NCBI GenBank assembly: GCA_000824785.1
Contig: CCNB01000007.1
Span: forward strand, 470,021-534,020
DNA: 64,000 nt
Direction: 5' to 3'
Origin: Mesorhizobium plurifarium
GTDB lineage: Bacteria > Pseudomonadota > Alphaproteobacteria > Rhizobiales > Rhizobiaceae
Position numbers and translations under genes: made by a program. The notes below the pieces were generated by a model that saw only the letters and a list, made by a program, of their open reading frames with translations, ran no database searches and was not told the DNA's origin. Shown one piece after another: positions 20,157-28,696 of this stretch (position 1 is its first letter; every line of letters begins with the position of its first letter).

Positions 20157-22478
20157 ATGAACGAGGCAGTTCGAAATCCGGCTCAACCCATCATCGAGAT
20201 CGAGAACCTCTCGATCTCCTTCTTCACCCGCAAGGGCGAGATACCGGCCGTGATGGATTTTTCCTGCACGGTCATGCCCGGCGAGGCGATGGGCATCGTC
20301 GGCGAGTCCGGCTGCGGCAAGTCGACCGTGTCGCTCGGCATCATGCGCGACCTCTCCAACATCGGAAAGATCGTCGGCGGGCGCATCAAGTTCCAGGGCA
20401 GGGACATGGGCGAGATGTCGGACGAAGAGCTGCGCGCCATCCGCGGCAACAAGATCGCCATGATCTACCAGGAGCCGATGGCAAGCCTCAATCCGGCGAT
20501 GAAGATCGGGCAGCAACTGATGGAAGTGCCGCTGATCCACGACAAGGTATCGAAGGAAGAGGCGTATAATCGCGCGCTGGAGATGGTGCGCGCGGTGAAA
20601 TTGCCCGATCCCGAGCGCATGATGCGCTCCTATCCGCACCAGCTGTCCGGCGGCCAGCAGCAGCGCATCGTGATCGCCATGGCGCTGTTGTCGAAGCCGG
20701 CGCTGCTTCTGCTCGACGAGCCGACCACCGCGCTCGACGTCACCGTCGAGGCCGGCATCGTCGAGCTGGTCAAAGGGCTCGGCGAGAAGTTCGGCACCTC
20801 GATGATCTTCGTCTCGCACAATCTCGGCCTCATCCTGGAGACCTGCGACAAGATCACGGTGATGTATTCCGGCGAGGCGGTCGAGACCGGCAAGATCGAG
20901 GACGTGTTCGACCGGATGCGCCACCCCTATACGCAAGGGCTGTTCCGCTCGATCCCGCTGCCCGGCGCCGACAAGAATTCGCGGCCGCTGATCTCCATTC
21001 CCGGACAGTTGCCGCTGCCGCATGAGCGGCCGAAGGGCTGCAATTTCGGGCCGCGCTGCCACCATTTCGTCGAGGGCGTCTGCAACGCGGCGGAAATCCC
21101 GATGATCCCGGTCGAGGGCCATGAGGGGCATTTCTCGCGCTGCGTGCGCTTCAACGAGATCGACTGGGAGGCGCTGCCGCCCGGCGCCAAGAAGGTCAAC
21201 GAAAAGGTCGAGCCCGGTGCGCCGGTGCTGAAGATCCAGGACCTCAAGAAATACTACAAGGTCGGCGGCAGCGAGGTGTTCGGCTCCAGCGAAGGCCGCG
21301 TCGTCAAGGCCAACGAGACGATCTCGTTCACCGCGCGCGAATCCGAGACGGTGGCGATCGTCGGCGAGTCCGGCTGCGGGAAGTCGACGCTGGCCAAGGT
21401 GCTGCTCGGCCTCGAGACCGCCAGCTCCGGCACGGTGACTTTGGCCAACAAGGAGATCCAGTCGACGGGTATCGAAAACCGCGGCGTCGACACCGTCTCG
21501 TCGATCCAGATGGTGTTCCAGAACCCGTTCGACACGCTGAACCCCAGCCACAGCGTCGGCTCGCAGATCATCCGCACGCTGGAGAAGTTCAATGTCGGCA
21601 AGAATGTCGCCGAGCGGCGCCAGCGCATGCTGGAGCTGCTCGACCTGGTGAAGCTGCCCAGGGCCTTCGAGACGCGCAAGCCGCGCCAGCTTTCGGGGGG
21701 CCAGAAGCAGCGCATCGGCGTCGCGCGCGCCTTTGCCGGCGACGCCAAGGTTGTGGTGGCCGACGAGCCGGTCTCGGCGCTCGACGTCTCGGTGCAGGCG
21801 GCGGTGACCGAACTCTTGATGGACATCCAGCGCAAGAACAAGACGACGATGCTGTTCATCAGCCACGATCTGTCGGTGGTGCGCTATATCGCCGATCGCG
21901 TCGTCGTCATGTATCTGGGCTACATCGTCGAGCAGGGCACGACCGACCAGATCTTCTCGCCGCCTTACCACCCCTACACCGAGGCGCTGCTGTCCGCGAT
22001 CCCGATCGCCGACACAAGCGTGGTCAAGAAGCACATCGTGCTCGAAGGCGACATTCCCTCGGCGATGAACCCGCCGACCGGCTGCCCGTTCCAGACGCGT
22101 TGCGGCTACAAGAAGCTGGTGCCGGACAATCTGTGCGAGACGAAGGTGCCGCCGGTGAAGAATCTCGGCGGCGGCCACACGAGCCTGTGCTGGCTTTCGG
22201 ACGACGTGCTGGCCAAGATGGAGCCGGTCATCAAGTTCGACAAGGAGCACGCCGCGCGTGAGGGCGTTCCGGATGATGCGCCGCATGGCGAGGGGCCGGG
22301 CTTTGCCGGCACGCCGCCGCAGCGCCCGGACGGCAAAAACGCCAGTGCGGAAGCTGATGCGACCGGAGAAGGCGTCGAGGAGAACGACGCGGTGCTTAAA
22401 GCCCGTCGCCATGAAGTGCGCGACGAGGATTCGGAAACCGGTGTCTCAAGGCCGAAGGACACGACAAGGCGGCATTAA
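20157..22478 (+). CDS. ABC transporter, fused double ATPase (DppD-DppF type)
   Basis: ATP-hydrolysing engine of the importer (773 aa), with two complete nucleotide-binding domains in one chain. The first has GESGCGKSTVS, LSGGQQQR and LLLLDEPTTALD; the second has GESGCGKSTLA, LSGGQKQR and VVVADEPVSALD. Each half ends in the oligopeptide-type C-terminal extension with Cys residues (GCNFGPRCHH and GCPFQTRCGY), which in relatives bind an Fe-S cluster or metal. About 75 residues at the end are charged and probably disordered. ATG 20157 follows GGAG by 6 nt and is preferred to TTG 20145. One fused ATPase replaces the usual two genes, so the operon is complete. Confidence 0.94.
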   Translation: MNEAVRNPAQPIIEIENLSISFFTRKGEIPAVMDFSCTVMPGEAMGIVGESGCGKSTVSLGIMRDLSNIGKIVGGRIKFQGRDMGEMSDEELRAIRGNKIAMIYQEPMASLNPAMKIGQQLMEVPLIHDKVSKEEAYNRALEMVRAVKLPDPERMMRSYPHQLSGGQQQRIVIAMALLSKPALLLLDEPTTALDVTVEAGIVELVKGLGEKFGTSMIFVSHNLGLILETCDKITVMYSGEAVETGKIEDVFDRMRHPYTQGLFRSIPLPGADKNSRPLISIPGQLPLPHERPKGCNFGPRCHHFVEGVCNAAEIPMIPVEGHEGHFSRCVRFNEIDWEALPPGAKKVNEKVEPGAPVLKIQDLKKYYKVGGSEVFGSSEGRVVKANETISFTARESETVAIVGESGCGKSTLAKVLLGLETASSGTVTLANKEIQSTGIENRGVDTVSSIQMVFQNPFDTLNPSHSVGSQIIRTLEKFNVGKNVAERRQRMLELLDLVKLPRAFETRKPRQLSGGQKQRIGVARAFAGDAKVVVADEPVSALDVSVQAAVTELLMDIQRKNKTTMLFISHDLSVVRYIADRVVVMYLGYIVEQGTTDQIFSPPYHPYTEALLSAIPIADTSVVKKHIVLEGDIPSAMNPPTGCPFQTRCGYKKLVPDNLCETKVPPVKNLGGGHTSLCWLSDDVLAKMEPVIKFDKEHAAREGVPDDAPHGEGPGFAGTPPQRPDGKNASAEADATGEGVEENDAVLKARRHEVRDEDSETGVSRPKDTTRRH

Positions 22479-22491
22479 CCCCAGAAGGGTG

Positions 22492-23082
22492 TCAGCTGCC
22501 GCATTGCCGTAGCTGCGCGGCGTAGTCGCGGGCCATCTGGTCGGTGGCGCGCGCGTAGCTTTGAACGCCGGCGTCGCCGCGGTTGCCGCGGCCATAGGCT
22601 GTCCAGCCGAGATAGTACGCCAGATAGAGATTGTAGGTGTCGTTGCGGGCGACACCGAACGTGTCGGCGGTCTTGGAATGGTACCAGCCGACGAAATCGA
22701 TGGCGTCGGCAAAGCGTGTCCGGCGCGCCGCCCAGTTGCCGGTCTCGCTTTGATATTGCGACCAGGTGCCGTCGAGCGCCTGCGAATAGCCGGTGGCGCT
22801 CGAGACATGCGTCCACGGGATAAAGCCGAGCAGCTTGGTGCGCGGCGGGCGGGCATTGCTCTTGAAGCCGGATTCCTTGCGCACCGTCGCCATCAGCACG
22901 GGAACGGGGATGCCGTATTTCCGCTCGGTCCGCTCGGCGGCGGACTGCCAGTTGTCGAACCAGCCGTCATTCTGGTCGAAGACGGCGCAGACATTGTTGA
23001 TGTGGCTGGGCGCCGTCGCGCAGGCCGAAAGCGCCAGCAGCACGGAAACAGCGACAATTTTACTAAAACTCGACCTACGCAT
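22492..23082 (-). CDS. lipoprotein with lytic-transglycosylase (SLT) domain
   Basis: Predicted outer-membrane lipoprotein (196 aa). The signal peptide ends in the lipobox LSAC (Cys near residue 21). The body is a short lysozyme-like SLT domain with the putative catalytic Glu in TVRKESGFKSNARPP and a GYSQALDGTWSQY segment where classical SLT enzymes have GLMQ. It probably cleaves peptidoglycan glycan strands, although the second motif is atypical. The stop lies 13 bp from the convergent ATPase gene. On the other side it is divergent from the methyltransferase gene across a 211-bp gap. Confidence 0.82.
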   Translation of the reverse strand: MRRSSFSKIVAVSVLLALSACATAPSHINNVCAVFDQNDGWFDNWQSAAERTERKYGIPVPVLMATVRKESGFKSNARPPRTKLLGFIPWTHVSSATGYSQALDGTWSQYQSETGNWAARRTRFADAIDFVGWYHSKTADTFGVARNDTYNLYLAYYLGWTAYGRGNRGDAGVQSYARATDQMARDYAAQLRQCGS

Positions 23083-23153
23083 TGGACGACGAATAGGCCG
23101 AAATCATAAAAGGAGTCTTGCTCGCTTCCTTAACGCGGATGTGGCGGACATGA

Positions 23154-23208
23154 AAAATCGAGTATCGGTATTACGACCGCCTGTGTCGTAATTCTTTTCT
23201 TCGATTTT
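23154..23208. promoter_or_regulatory. nested inverted repeats in the divergent gap before the methyltransferase
   Basis: An outer dyad AAAATCGA (23154-23161) / TCGATTTT (23201-23208) encloses an inner dyad ATTACGAC (23170-23177) / GTCGTAAT (23185-23192). Both arms match perfectly. The block lies between the divergent lipoprotein and methyltransferase genes, about 85 bp before the latter start. It could be an operator or an RNA stem. Confidence 0.45.
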
Positions 23209-23293
23209 GAGAAATGCCGCCTTGGCTAAAATCACGCCGGCAAATGGCGAATTCCTGACAGCTCGCCTGTGACGCCGGCGCTCTGATGCGCGC

Positions 23294-24832
23294 ATGAGCG
23301 AACCAAGACGCAAGCGCGGCGCCGAGCGCACCAGCAACCGGGGACCCGCCGCCATCCCGCAACTTGCGCGGCGGCGGGTGGAGAATCCCTACCCGCCGAT
23401 GGCGCTGCTGTCGGCCGACCAGATCGAGGCCATCCACCAGGCATCGATGCATATCCTGGAAAACTTCGGCATCGAGGTGATGAGCCCGCGCGCGCTGTCG
23501 CTGTGCGAGCGCGCCGGCGCCAAGGTCGATCACGGGTCGATGAATGTGCGCGTCGATCGCGGCATGGTCGAGGAGGCGCTGAAGTCGACACGCCCGGCCT
23601 ATACGCTGACGCCCCGAAATCCGGATAACGCCGTCCATCTCGGCGGCAGCACCATCAATTTCACTCTCGTCGCCGGCCCGCCCAATGTGCACGACATGGA
23701 ACGCGGCCGCCGCGCCGGCAACCTTGACGACTACTCGGACCTCGTGCGGCTGGCGCAGCATTTCAACTGCATCCACATGCTGGGAAACCAGGTCTGCGCG
23801 CCGATCGAGCTGCCGGCGAACACAAGGCATATGGATACCTATTTCGCCAATTTGACGCTGACCGACAAATGTTTCCATGTCTCGGCGATCGGCCGGGGCA
23901 GGGCGCTCGACGGCATCGAGATGATGGCGATCGCGCGTGGGCTGACGCTGGATCAGATGGCGCAGGACCCCGGCGTCACCACCATCATTTCGGTCAACTC
24001 GCCGCGCCGCTTCGACGAGATGATGGCCGAAGGGTTGATGACCATGGCCGAATACGGCCAATCGGTGGCGGTGACGCCATTCACGCTGATGGGTGCGATG
24101 AGCCCGGTGACGCTTGCCGGCGCGCTGGCGCAGCAGAACGCCGAAGCGTTGTTCGGCATCGTGCTGACACAGTTGGTTCGCCCCGGCGCGCCGGTGATGT
24201 ATGGCGCCTTCACCTCCAATGTCGACATGAAGTCCGGCGCGCCGGCCTTCGGCACACCGGAAAACACCAAGGCCAACATCGCTTCCGGACAATTGGCGCG
24301 GCGGTACAAATTGCCTTACCGCACGACGCCGGGCTCGGCCTCCAACGCCGCCGACGCGCAGGGCGCCTATGAGACGATGATGGCGCTGTGGGGTGCGGTG
24401 CTCGGTCACGGCAACCTCGTCTATCATGCCGCCGGCTGGCAGGAGGGCGGGCTGACGGCCTCGTTCGAGAAGCTCATCATCGATGTCGAGATGATCCAGC
24501 ACATGATGGAGTTCCTGCGGCCGATCGCGGTCGACGAGCCGGAGCTCGCGGTCGAGGCGCTGGGCGCGGTGCCTACGGGCGGCCATTTTTTCGGCGAGCC
24601 GCACACGCTGGAGCGCTATGCCACCGCCTTCTACCAGCCGATGCTTTCCAACTGGCAGAATTACGAGGCCTGGCAGGAAGCGGGCGCGCTCGACACGACG
24701 GCGCGCGCGACCAGGCTTTGGAAGAAGGCGCTGGAGGAATATGTCCAGCCGGTCATGGATCCCGCCGTGCGCGAAGCGCTCGAAGCCTATATGGCGCGCC
24801 GCAAGGAAGCGATCGGGCAAGGCGAGCCGTGA
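23294..24832 (+). CDS. trimethylamine methyltransferase (MttB) family protein, non-pyrrolysine type
   Basis: Member of the MttB superfamily (512 aa), TIM-barrel enzymes that move a methyl group from a methylated amine to a corrinoid protein. The frame has no internal TAG, so this is the non-pyrrolysine subgroup, whose known members act on quaternary amines such as glycine betaine. Visible family segments include MHILENFGIEVMSPRA near the N-terminus and KLPYRTTPGSASNAADAQGA in the C-terminal half. The next gene encodes a FAD/GcvT-type demethylating dehydrogenase, suggesting a shared route for methylated amines. I find no corrinoid-binding protein or activase in the window. The ATG at 23294 lacks a strong Shine-Dalgarno. 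Confidence 0.85.
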   Translation: MSEPRRKRGAERTSNRGPAAIPQLARRRVENPYPPMALLSADQIEAIHQASMHILENFGIEVMSPRALSLCERAGAKVDHGSMNVRVDRGMVEEALKSTRPAYTLTPRNPDNAVHLGGSTINFTLVAGPPNVHDMERGRRAGNLDDYSDLVRLAQHFNCIHMLGNQVCAPIELPANTRHMDTYFANLTLTDKCFHVSAIGRGRALDGIEMMAIARGLTLDQMAQDPGVTTIISVNSPRRFDEMMAEGLMTMAEYGQSVAVTPFTLMGAMSPVTLAGALAQQNAEALFGIVLTQLVRPGAPVMYGAFTSNVDMKSGAPAFGTPENTKANIASGQLARRYKLPYRTTPGSASNAADAQGAYETMMALWGAVLGHGNLVYHAAGWQEGGLTASFEKLIIDVEMIQHMMEFLRPIAVDEPELAVEALGAVPTGGHFFGEPHTLERYATAFYQPMLSNWQNYEAWQEAGALDTTARATRLWKKALEEYVQPVMDPAVREALEAYMARRKEAIGQGEP

Positions 24833-24850
24833 GGTATTTAGCGTTGGTGC

Positions 24851-25016
24851 GAGGCACCCCCCTCCGCCCTGCCGGGCATCTCCCCCGCAAGGAGGGAGAT
24901 TGGCTGTTGCATCTGCCTTCGCCAATCGCCGGCGTTGAAAGGAATTCAGCGGCGTTGCCGCTGCTGATCTCCCCCCTTGCGGGGGAGATGGCCGGCAGGC
25001 CAGAGGGGGGTGCCTC
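24851..25016. repeat. dispersed palindromic intergenic element (RIME-like)
   Basis: A left arm (24851-24892, beginning GAGGCACCCCCCTCCG) is mirrored by a right arm (24975-25016, ending AGAGGGGGGTGCCTC) over about 42 bp with few mismatches. A 82-bp centre includes GATTGGC and GCCAATC. The same CTCCCCC/GATTGGC module recurs at 37.86 kb. From memory this matches the RIME-type mosaic elements of rhizobial genomes. It fills the gap between two genes probably transcribed together. Confidence 0.8.
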
Positions 25017-25073
25017 GCGCTGCCTTTCTGATTCACTTTATCTCCCCAACTCGCTGATATCAGAGAAAAACCC

Positions 25074-27503
25074 ATGAAGTCGCATGCAAAGGTCGTGGTC
25101 ATCGGCGGCGGTGTCGTCGGATGCTCGGTGCTGTTCCATCTTGCCCGCCATGGCTGGACCGATGTCGTGCTGCTGGAACGCGACGAGCTGACCTCGGGCT
25201 CGACCTGGCATGCGGCCGGCGGCATGCACACCATCAATGGCGATCCCAACGTCGCCAAGCTGCAGAAATACACGATCTCGCTCTACAAGGAGATCGAGGA
25301 GCTGTCAGGCCAGGCGACCGGCGTGCATCTCACGGGCGGTGTGCTTCTCGCAGCGACCGAGTCGCGAATGGACTGGCTGCGCGGCGTGGTGTCCAAGGGC
25401 CGCTATCTCGGCATCGACCTTGAGGTGATCTCGGCGGAGGAGGCGGCGGAATTGATGCCGCTCATCGATCCCAGCCAGTTCGTCGGCGCGGTGCGCAACA
25501 AGGAGGACGGCCATCTCGACCCGTCCGGCGTGACGCATGCCTATGCCAAGGCCGCGCGGAAACTGGGCGCGGAGGTCGAGCGCTTCACCAAGGTGGAGGA
25601 CATCGTGCGCCGGCCCGACGGCCTATGGCGCGTCATCACCAACAAGGGTGAGATCATCGCCGAGCATGTCGTCAATGCCGGCGGGCTGTGGGCGCGCGAG
25701 GTCGGCCGCATGGTTGGGCTGGAACTGCCGGTGCTCGCCATGGAGCATATGTACCTGATCACCGAGGACATGCCGGAAGTCGCCGACTGGAACAAGAAGA
25801 CCGGCACCGAGATCATCCACGCGGTCGACTTCGACGGCGAGCTCTATCTGCGCCAGGAGCGCGGCGGCATGCTGATGGGCACCTATGAAAAGGCGAACAA
25901 GGTCTGGTCGGAGTTCACCACACCTTGGAATTTCGGCCATGAACTGCTGGAGCCGGATATCGACCGCATCGCGCCGTCGCTGGAAGTCGGCTTCCGCCAC
26001 TTCCCCGCTTTCCAGAAGACCGGCATCAAGCAGATCATCAACGGCCCCTTCACCTTCGCGCCCGACGGCAATCCGCTGGTCGGTCCGGTGCGCGGCCTGC
26101 CTGGTTTCTGGGTCGCCTGCGGCGTCATGGCCGGCTTCAGCCAGGGCGGCGGCGTCGGCCTTGCGCTCTCCAACTGGATGATCGAGGGCGATCCGGGCGC
26201 GGACATCTGGGCGATGGACGTGGCGCGCTATGGCGATTGGGCGACGATGGCCTACACCAACGCCAAGGTGCGCGAGAATTATTCGCGGCGTTTTTCGATC
26301 CGCTTCCCGAACGAGGAGCTGCCTGCCGGCCGTCCGCTCAAGACGACGCCTCTCTACGACACGCTTGCCGCCAAGGGCGCGCAATGGGGTGTCTCCTACG
26401 GGCTCGAAGTGCCGCTATGGTACGCGCCGGAAGGCGTCAAGGACGAGTTTTCCTGGCGGCGTTCGACCGATTTCGACCATGTCGGCAAGGAGGTCGCGAC
26501 GGTGCGCAACGGCGCCGGCCTGTCGGAGATTTCGAACTTCGCCAAATACAAGGTGACGGGCGAGGGCGCTGCTGGATGGCTCGACCGCATATTCGCCTGC
26601 AAGCTGCCCAGGCGTGGCCGCATGACGCTGGCGCCGATGCTGAAGGAGGACGGCAAGCTGATCGGCGATTTCACTTTGGCCAACATCGACGACGCAGAGT
26701 GGTTCATCGCCGGCTCCGGCATCGCCGAGCAGTACCACATGCGCTGGTTCGAGGCGCATCTGCCCAAGGATGGTGGCTCGGTGCGGATCGAGGCGCTGGG
26801 CCAGAAGCTCACCGGCCTCGCGATCGCCGGGCCGAAAGCGAGGGAAGTGCTCGCCAAGGTCACCCGCGCCGATGTCACCAACGCGGCATTCCCCTTCATG
26901 GCGGTTGCGCGGATGGATATCGGCATGGCGCCGTGCCTCGTCGGCCGCGTCAGCTACACGGGCGATATCGGCTACGAGATCTGGGTGGCGCCGGAATACC
27001 AGCGCGCCGCCTATCAGGCGCTGGTCAAAGCCGGCGAGGAATTCGGCATCGGCCTGTTCGGCTCGCGCGCGCTCAACGCGCTGAGGCTCGAAAAGAATTA
27101 CGGCTCGTGGGCGCGCGAGTACCGGCCGATCTACGGCCCGGTCGAGGCCGGGCTCGACCGTTTCGTCGCCTATGGCAAGGACGCGGATTTCATCGGCAAG
27201 GAAGCAGCGCTGGCTGAACGCAGAGAGGGCGGTAAGCTCAGGCTGCGCGCCTTCATCGTCGAGGCCGCCGATGCCGATGTGATCGGTGACGAGGCGATCT
27301 GGCACGACGGCGTCGTGCGTGGCTGGGTCACGTCCGGCGGTTATTCGCATAATGCGAAGACGTCGGTCGCCATGGGTTATGTGCCGAAGGAGATCGCCGA
27401 CAGACCGGACGGTTTCGAAATCGAGATCCTCGGCAAGCGCCACACGGCGCGCATTCAGGCGGCGCCGCTGTTCGACGCCAATTTCGAGCGGATGCGCGGC
27501 TAG
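25074..27503 (+). CDS. FAD-dependent dehydrogenase with GcvT domain (dimethylglycine/sarcosine dehydrogenase family)
   Basis: Large flavoenzyme (809 aa) that oxidatively demethylates N-methylated amino acids, passing the one-carbon unit to tetrahydrofolate. The N-terminal DAO domain begins with the dinucleotide motif VVVIGGGVVGCSVLFHLARH, and STWHAAGGMH matches the flavin-attachment region of the family. From about residue 430 the folate-binding GcvT domain follows, including GDIGYEIWVAPEYQ and LRLEKNYGSWAREYRPIYGP, with a GcvT C-terminal barrel at the end (TSGGYSHNAKTSVAMGYV). It could act on dimethylglycine or sarcosine; the adjacent MttB-family gene favours a betaine-type pathway. The two genes are separated only by the palindromic element. 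Confidence 0.9.
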   Translation: MKSHAKVVVIGGGVVGCSVLFHLARHGWTDVVLLERDELTSGSTWHAAGGMHTINGDPNVAKLQKYTISLYKEIEELSGQATGVHLTGGVLLAATESRMDWLRGVVSKGRYLGIDLEVISAEEAAELMPLIDPSQFVGAVRNKEDGHLDPSGVTHAYAKAARKLGAEVERFTKVEDIVRRPDGLWRVITNKGEIIAEHVVNAGGLWAREVGRMVGLELPVLAMEHMYLITEDMPEVADWNKKTGTEIIHAVDFDGELYLRQERGGMLMGTYEKANKVWSEFTTPWNFGHELLEPDIDRIAPSLEVGFRHFPAFQKTGIKQIINGPFTFAPDGNPLVGPVRGLPGFWVACGVMAGFSQGGGVGLALSNWMIEGDPGADIWAMDVARYGDWATMAYTNAKVRENYSRRFSIRFPNEELPAGRPLKTTPLYDTLAAKGAQWGVSYGLEVPLWYAPEGVKDEFSWRRSTDFDHVGKEVATVRNGAGLSEISNFAKYKVTGEGAAGWLDRIFACKLPRRGRMTLAPMLKEDGKLIGDFTLANIDDAEWFIAGSGIAEQYHMRWFEAHLPKDGGSVRIEALGQKLTGLAIAGPKAREVLAKVTRADVTNAAFPFMAVARMDIGMAPCLVGRVSYTGDIGYEIWVAPEYQRAAYQALVKAGEEFGIGLFGSRALNALRLEKNYGSWAREYRPIYGPVEAGLDRFVAYGKDADFIGKEAALAERREGGKLRLRAFIVEAADADVIGDEAIWHDGVVRGWVTSGGYSHNAKTSVAMGYVPKEIADRPDGFEIEILGKRHTARIQAAPLFDANFERMRG

Positions 27504-27504
27504 G

Positions 27505-27548
27505 GCAATTCCAGGAAAAGTGCGAAGCGGTTTCCCGTCCGGAATTGC
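27505..27548. repeat. dispersed palindromic repeat downstream of the dehydrogenase
   Basis: GCAATTCC (27505-27512) and GGAATTGC (27541-27548) are perfect inverted arms around GGAAAAGTGCGAAGCGGTTT, followed by an A-rich tail. I recognise this as a recurrent intergenic palindrome in rhizobial genomes (recollection, not a search). It lies between two convergent genes and could form a bidirectional terminator-like hairpin. Confidence 0.65.
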
Positions 27549-27587
27549 GTAAAAACAAAAAGCTCCCGGGCGCGCAACCTGGATGCT

Positions 27588-27980
27588 TCAAGCGCCGCGG
27601 CGGTTGTCCAGTGCGAAAGCGCCGGACCCGGCGAAGATCAGATAGAGGAAGATGAAGCAGAAGGAGATCGCCAAGTCGCCACCGTTGTTGACGGGGAAGA
27701 AGCCGCGCGGGAAGTGCGCCATGAAATAGGCGATGGCCATTTCGCCGGCCAGAAGGAACGCGACCGGACGGGTGAAGAGGCCGAGCGCCAACAGGATGCC
27801 GCCGGCGAATTCGAGGATGCCGGCAGCCGTCGTCAGCCCGGTCAGGGCGTGTGGCTCGGCGCTGGCCGGGAAGTTGAACAGCTTCTGCGAGCCATGTTCG
27901 ATGAACTGCAAGGCGGTCATGATGCGCAACACGCCCAGCGCTTGCGGACGGTACCGGGTGAGGCCTTCGAAAAGCTTCAT
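27588..27980 (-). CDS. DoxX family membrane protein
   Basis: Small four-helix membrane protein (130 aa) of the DoxX family. Visible are the N-terminal LGVLRIMTALQFIEHGSQKL, a helix TTAAGILEFAGGILLALGLF with the family GxxE/GG pattern, and two more hydrophobic segments ending GSGAFALDNRR. The specific function in bacteria is mostly unknown; some relatives act with redox or thiol systems. Convergent with the dehydrogenase gene; no operon partner is visible. Confidence 0.88.
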   Translation of the reverse strand: MKLFEGLTRYRPQALGVLRIMTALQFIEHGSQKLFNFPASAEPHALTGLTTAAGILEFAGGILLALGLFTRPVAFLLAGEMAIAYFMAHFPRGFFPVNNGGDLAISFCFIFLYLIFAGSGAFALDNRRGA

Positions 27981-28178
27981 CTAAAACTCCATTTTACCCC
28001 CCGTTCGGCCATAAATTATCGCCCGGCAGTGGACCACTCACTTCCCATGGCTCGCCATCAACAATCGGTGAGTGGAAATGGTTTCATTTTCCCCGAAATT
28101 ATTCTCGCCATGGTTGCATATCTATTCTTAAAGTTGTATTTGTGGATGGAGGCATCAACCGTACGGACCCGCTTTGCC

Positions 28179-28670
28179 ATGAAAAAAGTCGTCATTGTCA
28201 GCCTGTTCGCAATCCTCGCAGGCACCAGCTTCGCCGCAGCCGCAGACGCGGGTTGCGATGCCTTCAAATGGCCGGTCGCGCGCGAGCAAGCCCTGTTTCC
28301 GACAGCGCCTGGGGCTCAGTCCGGCGCTACCCTCACGGTCGGGCAAGCGGCGGATTTCTCGCTTGAAGCCGTGGACACGGTCAGCTTCGAAGTGCCGCCA
28401 GACCGTGCACCGAAAGCCGGCACGTTCGGCGCGACTGCAAATGTGACCGTGCCGCCTGATGGCGAGCTGCAGCTCAGCCTGTCCGACGAGGCCTGGATCG
28501 ACGTCGTGCAGGATGGCAAGACCGTAAAATCGTCGGCTTTCAGCGGCGTGAGGACCTGCCCGGGAATCCGCAAGAGCGTTCGCTTCAAGCTCGCCGGTGG
28601 CGCGGCGATCATCCAGGTCAGCGGCGCGAAAAAGGCCGATCTGAAGCTGGCGGTGCTGACGCCGGAGTGA
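28179..28670 (+). CDS. small exported protein of unknown function
   Basis: Hypothetical secreted protein (163 aa). The proposed ATG at 28179 starts a good signal peptide (MKKVVIVSLFAILAGTSFAA, cleavage near AAADAG). The mature part is predicted beta-rich, with two Cys (DAGCDAF and RTCPGI) that could form a disulphide in the periplasm. I do not recognise a named family. An upstream in-frame ATG at 28146 is possible but would bury the signal peptide. The upstream 198-bp gap holds a CCACTCAC/GTGAGTGG dyad (28034-28041 and 28068-28075) and an AT-rich stretch that could be the promoter. Confidence 0.7.
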   Translation: MKKVVIVSLFAILAGTSFAAAADAGCDAFKWPVAREQALFPTAPGAQSGATLTVGQAADFSLEAVDTVSFEVPPDRAPKAGTFGATANVTVPPDGELQLSLSDEAWIDVVQDGKTVKSSAFSGVRTCPGIRKSVRFKLAGGAAIIQVSGAKKADLKLAVLTPE

Positions 28671-28696
28671 CCCGGCGCCAGCCAGCGGTAGGCGGT

